A DNA stretch of 64,000 nt from UBA1926 sp036732005. Its GTDB lineage: Bacteria > Planctomycetota > Phycisphaerae > Phycisphaerales > UBA1924. Position 1 is the stretch's first letter. Every line of letters begins with the position of its first letter. Position numbers and translations under genes: made by a program. Where the stretch lies: positions 1-64,000 of the forward strand of contig DAINDF010000007.1 in NCBI GenBank assembly GCA_036732005.1. The letters run 5' to 3'. Shown here piece after piece: positions 16,767 through 24,991 of this stretch. The notes beneath the pieces are model-generated. The model saw only the letters and a program-made list of their open reading frames with translations. It had not been told where the DNA came from and did no database searches.

Positions 16767-18317
16767 TCAACCCGCCCCACCCCGGACACGCACCAGCACC
16801 ACCGCACGCGCCAGCAGATCCCCCCGGTGCCGTCCCGAGGTCTCGAGCAGCGCCAGCGCCGCCACCGGCGGGAGCGCCCACTTGACCAGGTTGCGCACGA
16901 ACGCCGCCCCCGCACCGACCCGCCGAGGCCCCCCCACACCCGCCGCCCGCGCCACCCGGCACCCGAGCAGCAGCTTCCCCGCCGTGGTCCCGAACACCGA
17001 CTCCGCCACCGTGCCGTACACCAGGCCAAGACCCTGCAACCCCGGGATCGCGCACCACCTATTGCCCGGCGCCAGCACGACCCCCCCGGTCAACACATCC
17101 ACCACCCCGACCCCGAAGACCGAGGCCACCGGGATCGCGCACAACGCCGCGTCCAGCACCGCCGCCGCAAGCCGTCGCCCGGGCGACGCCAGCGCCCAGC
17201 CCTCCGGCAGGTCGACCGGGGCCCGGTCGTCGATCGGCCTAAGCACCACGAACAGCGACACCACCAGCACCACCACCAGCAACGCCGCCACCAGGCGGAA
17301 CTCCTGCGCCGACACCGGCAGCACCCGCTCCACCGGGCCCTCGTACAGCACCCGCCCCGTCGAGAGCGAAACCTCCCGTATCTGGTGCCCCCCGCCACCC
17401 TCCCCGTCGCCCCCTCCCAACGCCCACAGCACCGACAGCCGGCCCGATGCATCCGCGATCGCCACCGCCGCCGCCCGACCCGTCCCCTCCGCAAGGGCCG
17501 GGAGTTCGATCTCGCCCACCCGCTCAAGGCGGTCCGGCCCCAAGAGCGCGACGCCCCGGCCCGCGCCACCGTCGCCGTCGCCGTCGCCGAGCAGGAGCAC
17601 CACCCGGCCCCGCACCATCCCCGCCGGCGTCGCGTCCCCGGGCCACGCCGCCGACCCGGCGCGCCACACGCCGCTCGCGTCCCGCCACCACGACCGGCTC
17701 GCCTCCCCTCCGAAACACACCAGCACGAGGCCCGCCTCATCCCCGAGCAGCGTCCCGCGGAACGGTCCATCCCCCCCGATCTCCGGCAACTCGGCCTCGA
17801 CCCAGTGCTCGCCGCGGAGTTCCAGCAACCGGGGCCCCGACTCAGCCCCGAGCAGACACGCCAGCCCGGAGGGCCCCGCCGCCAGGCCCATCACCTCCCC
17901 TTCGTCCGGGATCGGGGGATTCGGGCTCAAGCGGTCCACCGGCTCGTCCCGCCAGATGCCGGGGATCGGCGTCGGCACAGCCGAAACCGACAGCACCCGA
18001 CGCGGGCTCCCCCCGAACACCATGAAGACCTCGCGCCCCCGGGCGGCGATCGCCAGCGGGGCGTGCTCAAGCGCCCGCACCCGCCGCGCCTGCCCTTCGA
18101 CGCCTCCCCCGACCCCGCCTTGCCGGGGCGGCAGGTGGACCAGCAGAACACCCTCGCCGGGCCCCCCGAGGATCACCCAGCCGTGCGCCTCCGCCGAGGC
18201 CGTGGGCTGCTCGACCACGCCCGCCGTGCCGATCGCCACCCCGACCTGCGCGCGCACGACCGGCGCCATCGCCAGCGCGGCCGCCAAGACAAGCAGGATG
18301 CGGCTTCGGGCGGCCAT
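16767..18317 (-). CDS. RDD-family membrane protein with large N-terminal secreted-type domain
   Basis: A 516-residue protein. It begins with a signal-like hydrophobic segment (residues 5-22, ending VRAQ) and then a beta-rich domain of about 300 residues with repeats that look propeller-like (GWVILGGPGEGVLL, AAGPSGLACLLG). A transmembrane helix lies near 350, followed by a C-terminal RDD domain (about 375-516) with the conserved Arg/Asp residues (SPGRRLAAAVLDAAL), GTTAGKLLLGCRVA and LVKW. RDD domains are membrane bundles, some linked to ion exchange. The ATG overlaps the stop of the upstream lipoprotein gene as ATGA. Confidence 0.78.
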   Translation of the reverse strand: MAARSRILLVLAAALAMAPVVRAQVGVAIGTAGVVEQPTASAEAHGWVILGGPGEGVLLVHLPPRQGGVGGGVEGQARRVRALEHAPLAIAARGREVFMVFGGSPRRVLSVSAVPTPIPGIWRDEPVDRLSPNPPIPDEGEVMGLAAGPSGLACLLGAESGPRLLELRGEHWVEAELPEIGGDGPFRGTLLGDEAGLVLVCFGGEASRSWWRDASGVWRAGSAAWPGDATPAGMVRGRVVLLLGDGDGDGGAGRGVALLGPDRLERVGEIELPALAEGTGRAAAVAIADASGRLSVLWALGGGDGEGGGGHQIREVSLSTGRVLYEGPVERVLPVSAQEFRLVAALLVVVLVVSLFVVLRPIDDRAPVDLPEGWALASPGRRLAAAVLDAALCAIPVASVFGVGVVDVLTGGVVLAPGNRWCAIPGLQGLGLVYGTVAESVFGTTAGKLLLGCRVARAAGVGGPRRVGAGAAFVRNLVKWALPPVAALALLETSGRHRGDLLARAVVLVRVRGGAG

Positions 18318-19225
18318 CACGGCGAGGGCTCGGGCTCGACCGACGCGTTCTCGGCCTCGTCCAGGTCGGTCAGGTCCGTGATCCGGTACACATCGAGCAA
18401 CTTCCCGAGATTGAACGCGACCGCGCGGATGTTCCGCCGCTCGGGCTCGTGCAACGAGATCCGGAGCTCGCCGTCGAAGCCCGCCATGCGCACGATTGCA
18501 CGCTCCGGCACCCGGATCGGGTCCTCGCCCTCGTCGAGGCCCGCGAGCATTCGGTACCGGCTCAGCTCTACCGCGAGCAGGACACGCCCGCCCGCGCCGA
18601 CCAGTTCGATGCGGGTCGGCTCCGACCTCGCCTGGTCGACCGTGATCCGGCGCACGCCCCGGTGCGTCGGCGCCGCCAGCACGATCGTGCCCGGCTCCGG
18701 GCCCGGCCTGGCCACCACGCGCCCCAGATCGGTCGGCAGGGGCGTGATCCCGAGCGTCTCGATAAGGTCGAGCGGCTGGATCGGAAGCCCGAGCAGGTCG
18801 ACCTTCGCGGCGGTGACAAGGTCGTGCCGGCCGAAGACCGCGGCCTTGGCCTCGGAGTCGACCATGTCGAACCACCAGTAGTAGAGGTCGTTGGACCCGA
18901 AGTAGAGGTTCGTCTCACCCAGCTTGCCGAGCGAGATCGCGATGTCCGTCGGCGGGATCACCTGGAGATGCCCCTCCGCCCGCTCACGCAGGTCGCGCCC
19001 CTCGGCGTCCTCGCCCTCGAGCACGACCGAGGCCCTCGCCCACAGGCTCGAGAACCGCGTCGCCCGCGCGTTGTACGCGGAGACAACCGCGTCGGCGTCG
19101 ATCAGCCGCGTCTGCGAGCCCGCGCGGGGCGCCTTCGACTCGGACCCGCACCCGGCGAGCGCCGCCGCGAGCCAGGCCCCGAGCAGGCACACCACGCCGG
19201 CCCTCACCGGGACGGGACGCATCAC
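18317..19225 (-). CDS. Lipoprotein, LolA/LolB-like fold suspected
   Basis: A 302-residue protein with a lipoprotein signal peptide and lipobox ending at Cys26 (LAALAGC). The mature part has alternating beta-strands and resembles outer-membrane lipoprotein-sorting or DUF4292-type proteins: an early segment VVSAYNARATRFSSLWARAS, then a strand series ending in RNIRAVAFNLGKLLDVYRITDL. No enzyme motif is seen. It overlaps the RDD-protein gene and the upstream 180-residue gene by four bases each, so the three form a coupled operon. Role unknown; envelope function likely. Confidence 0.65.
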   Translation of the reverse strand: MMRPVPVRAGVVCLLGAWLAAALAGCGSESKAPRAGSQTRLIDADAVVSAYNARATRFSSLWARASVVLEGEDAEGRDLRERAEGHLQVIPPTDIAISLGKLGETNLYFGSNDLYYWWFDMVDSEAKAAVFGRHDLVTAAKVDLLGLPIQPLDLIETLGITPLPTDLGRVVARPGPEPGTIVLAAPTHRGVRRITVDQARSEPTRIELVGAGGRVLLAVELSRYRMLAGLDEGEDPIRVPERAIVRMAGFDGELRISLHEPERRNIRAVAFNLGKLLDVYRITDLTDLDEAENASVEPEPSP

Positions 19226-19764
19226 GCCTCCTCCGCGTCGAGGTTCATCACCGCCGAGAGTTGCAGCGTCGCCGACTCGATCGCCTCGTCGTCCATCGCG
19301 GGGTCGATGACCTCGGTCAGCGGGCCCTCCTTATCCCTGCGCCGGCGGACGCGGATCAGCCCTGGGCGGCCCGGGCCCGCGGGCTCGGCCTCCTCCCAGA
19401 CCAGCAGCTTCTTGCGGATCAGGATCAGGCAGAGCAGGTACCGGAACGCGACCTGCTTCGGATCCTCCGATTCGCCGAGCTGCTCGAACAGGTCGAGCAC
19501 CTCGTCGTCGCCGATCAGTTGCCGGCGGGGGCGGTCCTTCTCCGGCATCACCGTTCGCCACTGCCCGACGACCCGGCCCCGGACCGCGGGGCGACGGCCG
19601 GCCTGCCACGCGTCGAGAGAGACATCGATCCGGTCGAGCCGCTCGTCGTCCCCGTGCTCGACAAGCAGCGAGACACAGGGCGACCCCGGGGCGATGGCCT
19701 CCCCGGTCACGGCGCAGACACCGCGGGGGGTGGAGACGGTATAGGAGGGAGTCGGTGATGCCAT
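19222..19764 (-). CDS. Conserved hypothetical cytoplasmic protein
   Basis: A 180-residue protein without signal peptide or membrane helix. Near the N-terminus it has a Cys-containing stretch (RGVCAVTGEAIAPGSPCVSLL, residues 15-35) that looks like half of a zinc-ribbon or treble-clef motif. A helical middle follows (DEVLDLFEQLGESEDPKQVAFRYLLCLILIRKKLLVWEE) and then a basic strand (LIRVRRRRDKEGPL). It resembles unnamed proteins of planctomycetes. It is the first gene of the coupled three-gene unit with the lipoprotein and RDD genes. Function not recognised. Confidence 0.65.
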   Translation of the reverse strand: MASPTPSYTVSTPRGVCAVTGEAIAPGSPCVSLLVEHGDDERLDRIDVSLDAWQAGRRPAVRGRVVGQWRTVMPEKDRPRRQLIGDDEVLDLFEQLGESEDPKQVAFRYLLCLILIRKKLLVWEEAEPAGPGRPGLIRVRRRRDKEGPLTEVIDPAMDDEAIESATLQLSAVMNLDAEEA

Positions 19765-19802
19765 GGACGGCACTGTACGGGCTCCGCCGGGGCGGGCGTC
19801 GG

Positions 19803-20006
19803 TCAGCAGGAGACCTCGAAGAACCGGGCGGAGGTGCCCCCCGGCCCCACGGCGAACCGGACGCACCGCCCGCACCGCGGGCAGCGCGCGTTGTAGGCCT
19901 TGTCCTCGGGTTTCCGATAGACACGGACATAGGCCCCGGCGCAGGTGAACCGAACGCCGATCCAGGGGCGTGGCGCGGGGGCGGGGGCACGGGGAGGCCT
20001 GGTCAT
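19803..20006 (-). CDS. Small zinc-ribbon-like protein
   Basis: A 67-residue protein. Cys residues in FTCAGAY, CPRCGRC and the terminal FEVSC suggest a compact zinc ribbon with the pattern C-x18-25-CxxCxxC. The N-terminus is Pro/Ala-rich. A GGGGGG stretch lies a few bases before the ATG. It is divergent from lpxI, with a 217-base intergenic region between them. Such mini-ribbons often bind nucleic acid or a protein partner, but nothing here fixes the role. Confidence 0.55.
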   Translation of the reverse strand: MTRPPRAPAPAPRPWIGVRFTCAGAYVRVYRKPEDKAYNARCPRCGRCVRFAVGPGGTSARFFEVSC

Positions 20007-20223
20007 GATGCCCCCCGATTTCTGGGCCGGGCGTTTTGCCCGAATCCAGCGGGTTGATTCCGTGGTCGACCACAAGATGTTGTATGCTGCACCTGATTCA
20101 TGCGAACCTGTGGGATGGCACCCCGGGAGTCTCCCCCGAAGTGTCCGTACACGGCCTTCATTTCGGCCGATCAACGAGGAACGCGCTAAACTCTGCATCC
20201 GCGGCGACCGGCCGCACTGACCC

Positions 20224-21192
20224 ATGACCGAGCCGCAGCTGGCCATCCTGCCCGACCCCCCACCGCCCCCGACCCCGATCGGGCTGATCGCGGGCGGGGG
20301 CCGTCTGCCGGTGCTGATCGCCGAGAGCCTGCGGTCGGCGGGGCACGCGGTGCACACGCTTGGCCTGGCCCGGCAGTTCGAGCCCGAGCTGCGTCAGATC
20401 AGCACGACCTTCAAGGAAGTCCCGCTGCTGCGGATCGGGTCGTGGTCCAAGCACCTGCGCCGGCGGGGGGTTCGGCACGCGATCATGGTGGGCCGGGTGG
20501 ACAAGGCCCGGTTCATGTACGACCCGTGGCGGTATGTCAGGAACATCCCCGACGCCCGCACGCTGGTCGCCTGGTACAAGCACCTGCGACACGACCGGCG
20601 GTCGCACGCGATCCTGCGGGCGATCGCCGAGGAACTCGACCGCAACGGAGTCTCCCTGATGGACTCGACCAGCCCGATCCCCAACCAGTTGGCCGAGCCC
20701 GGCGTGATGACCCGGACCCGCCCCACCCGCGAGCAGATGGCCGACATCGAATTCGTCTGGCCCATGCTCAGCGAGGTGCTGCGGCTGGACATCGGGCAGT
20801 CCATGGCGGTGCGTGACCGCGATGTGCTCGCGGTCGAGGCGATCGAGGGCACGGACCGGATGATCGAGCGGGTCGGGAAGATCTGCCGCTCGACGGGGTG
20901 GACGCTCTGCAAGGGCTCGCGCGCGGGGCACGACCGGCGCAGCGATGTGCCGACCGTCGGCGTGCGCACGCTGGAGACCATGCACCGCAACGGGGCCCGC
21001 TGCCTGGCGCTCGCCTCGGGCGATGTCATCATGCTCGACCGGCAGGAGATGATCGACCGGGCGGACCGGCTCGGCATCGCGATCGTCGGGGTGACCCCCT
21101 CCCAGAGCACGACGCCGCTGTTCACCGATGTGGAACTGAAGCGCCCCGCGCCCGCCTCCACCCGCGACGGCGCCCCCGTGCACTCCGCCTGA
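20224..21192 (+). CDS. lpxI: UDP-2,3-diacylglucosamine diphosphatase LpxI
   Basis: Hydrolyses UDP-2,3-diacylglucosamine to lipid X and UMP, the fourth step of lipid A synthesis; LpxI replaces LpxH in many bacteria. The 322 residues match the family with some extension. The N-terminal motif GLIAGGGRLPVLIAES (residues 20-35) and the C-terminal block (GWTLCKGSRAGHDRRSDVPTVG, around 225-247, then MIDRADRLGIAIVGV) carry the conserved Asp residues of DUF1009. It is followed after 8 bases by the methyltransferase gene. Its presence argues for a Gram-negative outer membrane with lipid A. Confidence 0.9.
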   Translation: MTEPQLAILPDPPPPPTPIGLIAGGGRLPVLIAESLRSAGHAVHTLGLARQFEPELRQISTTFKEVPLLRIGSWSKHLRRRGVRHAIMVGRVDKARFMYDPWRYVRNIPDARTLVAWYKHLRHDRRSHAILRAIAEELDRNGVSLMDSTSPIPNQLAEPGVMTRTRPTREQMADIEFVWPMLSEVLRLDIGQSMAVRDRDVLAVEAIEGTDRMIERVGKICRSTGWTLCKGSRAGHDRRSDVPTVGVRTLETMHRNGARCLALASGDVIMLDRQEMIDRADRLGIAIVGVTPSQSTTPLFTDVELKRPAPASTRDGAPVHSA

Positions 21193-21200
21193 CGCCCGCC

Positions 21201-21845
21201 ATGGGCGGCCCCCCCGACAACCAGCCCGACGCCGTCAACCCCTTCGTCAGCCGGGGCGGGCTCAAGCTTCGGCACGCGCTCGACGCGTTCGGCATCGACC
21301 CGGCGGGCTGGTGGGGCGCGGATCTGGGGTGCAGCACCGGGGGCTTCACCGACTGCCTGCTCCAGGCCGGGGCGGCGAGGGTCTGGTCGGTCGACACGGC
21401 GTACGGCGAGTTGGCGTGGAAGCTCCGGCAGGACCCGCGCGTGGCGGTGATGGAGCGCAGCAACGCGCTGCACGCGGAGGTCCCGCCCGAGGTCGTTGAG
21501 CGCGGCGGGGTCGACCTCGCCGTGATCGACCTGGGGTGGACGCCCCAGGCGAGGGCGATCCCCGCGGCGCTGCGGTGGGTGCGGCGCGGCGAGCGGGCGG
21601 GCCTGATCGTGACGCTGATCAAGCCGCACTACGAGGTGGCAAAGGATGAGCTCGGGCCCGGGGGCGTGCTGGCCCCAGAGCGTGCGGCGGGTGTGGTCGA
21701 GGGCGTGCTCGCGGCGATGCCGGGGCTGGGGGTGCGGGTGCTGGGGTGCGTCGAGAGCCCGGTGCTGGGCGGGGCGGCGAGCGGGAAGAAGAAGCGCAAG
21801 GGGACCGGGAACAAGGAGTGGCTCGCGGCGGTCATGCCGGCGTGA
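21201..21845 (+). CDS. TlyA-type rRNA methyltransferase-like protein lacking the S4 domain
   Basis: A 214-residue SAM-dependent FtsJ/RrmJ-fold methyltransferase. FVSRGGLKLRHALDAFG at residues 14-30 and the SAM motif DLGCSTGGFTDCLLQAGA (about 40-57) match the catalytic half of TlyA/hemolysin A proteins, which 2'-O-methylate 16S and 23S rRNA. The Lys of LIKPHYE and the end GNKEWLA are also family-like. TlyA proteins normally begin with an S4 RNA-binding domain of about 60 residues; here it is absent and no S4-coding frame lies upstream. Either a partner supplies binding or the target differs. Confidence 0.8.
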   Translation: MGGPPDNQPDAVNPFVSRGGLKLRHALDAFGIDPAGWWGADLGCSTGGFTDCLLQAGAARVWSVDTAYGELAWKLRQDPRVAVMERSNALHAEVPPEVVERGGVDLAVIDLGWTPQARAIPAALRWVRRGERAGLIVTLIKPHYEVAKDELGPGGVLAPERAAGVVEGVLAAMPGLGVRVLGCVESPVLGGAASGKKKRKGTGNKEWLAAVMPA

Positions 21846-21847
21846 TG

Positions 21848-21896
21848 CGGCGGGGCGATTTGCTGGATTGACCTTGGATCGCCCGCCGCGAATACT
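21848..21896 (+). promoter_or_regulatory. arsR promoter with flanking inverted repeat
   Basis: A -35 box TTGACC (21868-21873), 17 bases, and a -10 box AATACT (21891-21896) lead directly to the arsR ATG at 21903, so the transcript would be leaderless or nearly so. Arms CGGCGGGGCGAT (21848-21859) and ATCGCCCGCCG (21878-21888) form a near-perfect inverted repeat around the -35 box. It could be an ArsR operator or a terminator hairpin for the upstream gene. Confidence 0.5.
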
Positions 21897-21902
21897 TGCA
21901 TC

Positions 21903-22283
21903 ATGGCGTCAGGATTCCAGAATCCGCCGGCGACCCCCAGGCATGCAGTGCGGAGAAAATCCCGGCTCGACCGGGTGCTCGACCCCGCCCTGTTCAAGGC
22001 GCTGAGCGACCCAACGCGGCTGACGCTCCTGGCCTGCGTGGTCAAGTGCGGGCGGGCCTGCTCGGTGACAGAGATCGCCGAGTGCTGCTCGCTCGACTTC
22101 TCGATGGTGGCGCGACACCTGGCGACGATGGCCCGCGCGGGCGTGCTCACCTCGCAGAAGGCGGGCCGCACCGTCTGGTACGCCGCCTCCCCGGACCTCG
22201 CGGCGCGGTTCCGCGTTGTGGCGGAGGCGATCGAGGAGTGGGCGGCCGACGGGGCGTGCGGCTGCGCGAAAGGCGGGTGCTGA
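21903..22283 (+). CDS. arsR: ArsR-family metalloregulator
   Basis: Winged-helix repressor, 126 residues, that should release DNA on binding arsenite or antimonite. The helix-turn-helix reads LFKALSDPTRLTLLACVV (about 31-48) and SMVARHLATMARAGVL (about 71-86). A Cys pair lies in the region where ArsR binds As(III) (IAECCSLD, about 62-69), plus Cys at 46 and 51, and a Cys-rich C-terminus (ACGCAKGGC) may act as an extra metal site. It is first in a three-gene arsenic operon with arsC and acr3, with one base between its stop and the arsC start. Confidence 0.85.
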   Translation: MASGFQNPPATPRHAVRRKSRLDRVLDPALFKALSDPTRLTLLACVVKCGRACSVTEIAECCSLDFSMVARHLATMARAGVLTSQKAGRTVWYAASPDLAARFRVVAEAIEEWAADGACGCAKGGC

Positions 22284-22284
22284 G

Positions 22285-22743
22285 ATGGCGGGAGGACCGA
22301 GGCCCCGTGTGCTGTTCCTCTGCACCGGCAATTCATGCCGGAGCCAGATGGCCGAGGGATGGGCGAAGCACCTGCTGAGCGATCGGGTCGACGCCTGCAG
22401 CGCGGGCACGGCCCCGCACGGGCTGAACCCGCTGGCCGTGCGCGCGATGCGGGAGGCGGGTGTCGACATCTCGGATCATGCGAGCAAGACGGTCGAGGCC
22501 TGCCGCCCCGGGTCGATCGACCTCGTCGTCACGGTCTGCGGGCACGCCAACGAGACCTGCCCGGTCTTCCCGGGGTCGACGCGCGTCGTGCACCGCGGCT
22601 TCGATGACCCTCCGAAACTCGCGGCGGGCGCCGCGACCGAGGAGGAAGCGATGGCCCCGTACCGTCGCGTCCGCGACGAGATCCGCGCCTTTGTCCTGAC
22701 GCTGCCGTCGCTGATCGCCTCGGAGATCGGGGTGAGGGCGTGA
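22285..22743 (+). CDS. arsC: Arsenate reductase, thioredoxin-coupled (low-molecular-weight phosphatase type)
   Basis: Reduces arsenate to arsenite so it can be exported. The 152 residues begin with the P-loop CTGNSCRS (Cys13, Cys18, Arg19). The second redox pair is Cys85 and Cys92 (VCGHANETCPVF), spaced exactly as Cys82/Cys89 of the Staphylococcus enzyme; the family uses Cys10-Cys82-Cys89 in a disulfide relay regenerated by thioredoxin. Its stop overlaps the acr3 GTG start, so the two are coupled. Confidence 0.9.
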   Translation: MAGGPRPRVLFLCTGNSCRSQMAEGWAKHLLSDRVDACSAGTAPHGLNPLAVRAMREAGVDISDHASKTVEACRPGSIDLVVTVCGHANETCPVFPGSTRVVHRGFDDPPKLAAGAATEEEAMAPYRRVRDEIRAFVLTLPSLIASEIGVRA

Positions 22744-23834
22744 GCGACCAGCCCGCCTCCGCCGAGTTGGCGTGCCCCGGCGCGCGTCCGCGTCGGCTCG
22801 GGTTCCTCGACCGGTTCCTCACGCTCTGGATCTTCCTGGCGATGGGGTCTGGGGTGCTGATCGGCCGGCTGCTGCCGGATGTCGCGGGGGCGCTCGACCG
22901 CGTCTCGGTGGGGACGACGAACCTTCCGATCGCTCTCGGGCTCATCCTGATGATGTACCCCCCGCTGGCGAAGGTGCGGTACGAGAAACTGCCGGAGGTC
23001 TTCCGGGATTGGAAGGTCCTCGCGCTGTCGCTCGTGCAGAACTGGCTGGTGGGCCCCGTGCTCATGTTCGTGCTCGCGGTCGTCTTCCTACGCGACCAGC
23101 CCGAGTACATGATCGGGCTCATCCTGGTGGGCCTGGCCCGCTGCATCGCGATGGTGCTGGTCTGGAACGACCTCGCCCGCGGCTCGAGCGATTACGCCGC
23201 GGGGCTCGTCGCGTTCAACAGCATCTTCCAGGTGCTGTTCTTCGGCGTGTACGCGTGGGTGTTCATCACCTTCCTCCCGCCGCTGCTGGGGCTGGAGGGG
23301 GCCCTGGTCGAGGTGAGCATCGGCGAGGTCTTCACGAGCGTGATGATCTACCTGGGCATCCCGTTCTTCGCGGGGATGCTGACGCGGTTCGTGCTGCGCC
23401 CGCTCAAGGGCGACGCGTGGTATTCGCAGCGGTTCATCCCCGCGATCGCGCCGGTCACGCTGATCGCCCTGCTCTTCACGATCCTGGTGATGTTCAGCCT
23501 GAAAGGGGAGAGGATCGTCGCGCTGCCGCTGGACATCCTGCGGATCGCGCTCCCGCTGACGGTCTATTTCGTGGTGATGTTCCTGGTCAGTTTCCTGATG
23601 GCCAAGAAGGTCGGCGCGGACTACGAACGGGCCGCGACGCTCGCCTTCACCGCCTCGGGCAACAACTTCGAGCTCGCGATCGCGGTGGCGATCGCGGTCT
23701 TCGGCCTGGGATCGGGCGTCGCGTTCGCGACGGTGGTCGGCCCGCTGGTGGAGGTGCCGGTGCTGATCGGGCTGGTCGGGGTGTCCCTGCGCCTCGGGAA
23801 AAGGCTGTACGGGCGCGACCCGGCGCTCGGCTGA
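22740..23834 (+). CDS. arsB: Arsenite efflux permease Acr3
   Basis: Ten-helix membrane carrier that exports As(III), 364 residues. FLDRFLTLWIFLAMGSGVLIGRLLP near the N-terminus, NWLVGPVLMF, and the signature GLARCIAMVLVWNDLARG with its essential Cys (around residue 138) identify Acr3 rather than the unrelated ArsB. Late helices include SGNNFELAIAVAIAVFG, also diagnostic. The GTG start overlaps the arsC stop. Acr3 is often given the symbol acr3 or arsB by annotation pipelines. It ends 16 bases before the convergent obgE stop. Confidence 0.92.
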   Translation: MSDQPASAELACPGARPRRLGFLDRFLTLWIFLAMGSGVLIGRLLPDVAGALDRVSVGTTNLPIALGLILMMYPPLAKVRYEKLPEVFRDWKVLALSLVQNWLVGPVLMFVLAVVFLRDQPEYMIGLILVGLARCIAMVLVWNDLARGSSDYAAGLVAFNSIFQVLFFGVYAWVFITFLPPLLGLEGALVEVSIGEVFTSVMIYLGIPFFAGMLTRFVLRPLKGDAWYSQRFIPAIAPVTLIALLFTILVMFSLKGERIVALPLDILRIALPLTVYFVVMFLVSFLMAKKVGADYERAATLAFTASGNNFELAIAVAIAVFGLGSGVAFATVVGPLVEVPVLIGLVGVSLRLGKRLYGRDPALG

Positions 23835-23850
23835 GCGCCCGCGCCGCGCT

Positions 23851-24891
23851 TCAGGCCGGCTGCCAACCTTCCACCTTCTCGCCCTCGGGGTGGACCAGCT
23901 TCCAGAGCGCCTCAAGCAGCGGGATCATCCCCGTCCCGGCCGCGCCGGAGATCGGGATGACATCCGTGTCCGAACCGAGCCGCAGCGTCTTGCGAAGGTC
24001 CCGCACCGCGCCCTGAGCGTCGGCCTCGGTCTCGAAGAGGTCGGTCTTGTTCAGCGCGATCAGCTCCCTTTTCTCGGCGAGGTCGGGCGAGTGGGCGGCC
24101 AGCTCGGCCCGGATCGTGCGGTAGTTCTCCGCGGGGTCGGACCCGTCGATCGGGCGCGCGTCGAGCATGTGCAGCAGCACCTGGGTGCGCTCGATGTGGC
24201 GGAGGAAGTCGTGCCCCAGGCCCGCGCCCTGCGCGGCGCCCTCGATCAGCCCCGGGATGTCGGCCAGGACGAGGCGGCGCGTCGGGTCGAGCTCGGCGAT
24301 GCCCAGTTGCGGGCTCAGCGTGGTGAAGGGGTAGTCGGCGATCTTGGGCGTCGCGCGCGTCAGCGCCTTGAGCAGGGTGCTCTTGCCCGCGTTGGGCATG
24401 CCGACGAGGCCAACCTCGGCGATGAGCTTGAGTTCGAGGCGGAGGTTGAGCCGCTGCCCCGGCTCGCCCGGGCTGGCGGTGCGCGGGGCCTGGTTTGTGG
24501 GGCTCTTGAAGTGCTCGTTCCCGAAGCCGCCCCGCCCGCCGCGCGCGATGACGGCGGTCTCGTTGGGCTGGAGGTCGAAGAGCAACTCGCCCGTGTCCTC
24601 GTCGTAGACGAGCGTGCCGGGGGGGACCTTGATCACCCGGTCGGCCCCGTCGGCGCCGTGCTGCTGCTTGTGGCGCCCGGGCTCGGCGTTGGGCGCGGAC
24701 CAGAGGCGCACGCCGCGGAAGTCGACCAGGGTGTTAAGCCCGGTGTCGGCGAAGAAGAGGATGTCGCCCCCCTTGCCCCCGTCGCCCCCGTCGGGCCCGC
24801 CCTTGGGGATGTACTTCTCGCGACGGAAGGAGACGGCGCCGTCCCCGCCGTTGCCGGCCTGGACGGTGATGGAGACCTGGTCGACGAACAT
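23851..24891 (-). CDS. obgE: GTPase ObgE/CgtA
   Basis: Ribosome-associated GTPase involved in 50S assembly and stress control. The glycine-rich Obg domain occupies residues 1-158 (GGDGAVSFRREKYIPKGGPDGGDGG). The G domain has G1 GMPNAGKST, G2 DYPFTTLSPQLG, G3 DIPGLIEGA and G4 NKTDL. Length is 346; the C-terminal OCT domain of some members is absent, as in many phyla. ATG at 24891 chosen because the family starts with FVDQ. The open frame continues well upstream without similarity. Confidence 0.94.
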   Translation of the reverse strand: MFVDQVSITVQAGNGGDGAVSFRREKYIPKGGPDGGDGGKGGDILFFADTGLNTLVDFRGVRLWSAPNAEPGRHKQQHGADGADRVIKVPPGTLVYDEDTGELLFDLQPNETAVIARGGRGGFGNEHFKSPTNQAPRTASPGEPGQRLNLRLELKLIAEVGLVGMPNAGKSTLLKALTRATPKIADYPFTTLSPQLGIAELDPTRRLVLADIPGLIEGAAQGAGLGHDFLRHIERTQVLLHMLDARPIDGSDPAENYRTIRAELAAHSPDLAEKRELIALNKTDLFETEADAQGAVRDLRKTLRLGSDTDVIPISGAAGTGMIPLLEALWKLVHPEGEKVEGWQPA

Positions 24892-24929
24892 GCGGGGAGG
24901 GTAGGGCGAGGCAGGGATCGGCGCGCGCG

Positions 24930-24959
24930 CACAAACAAGCCCGGGCAGGCGCCCGGGCT
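24930..24959 (-). terminator. Intrinsic terminator after the PilZ gene
   Basis: A nine-base-pair GC-rich stem (AGCCCGGGC at 24938-24946 with GCCCGGGCT at 24951-24959) with a four-base loop is followed on the minus strand by TTGTTTGTG. It lies between the PilZ gene stop and obgE and should end the PilZ transcript. Confidence 0.65.
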
Positions 24960-24991
24960 CGGTGTGATGGCTCTGGGATGGTCGACGAGGG

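Noticed and set aside
13885..18381. Open frame of 1498 codons on the plus strand
   Set aside because: It lies antisense to four well-supported minus-strand genes, shows low-complexity Arg/Pro content and has no domain.
20062..20073. Twelve-base palindrome GTGGTCGACCAC between the zinc-ribbon gene and lpxI
   Set aside because: There is only one copy and no clear promoter overlaps it. A palindrome of this size can occur by chance in GC-rich DNA.
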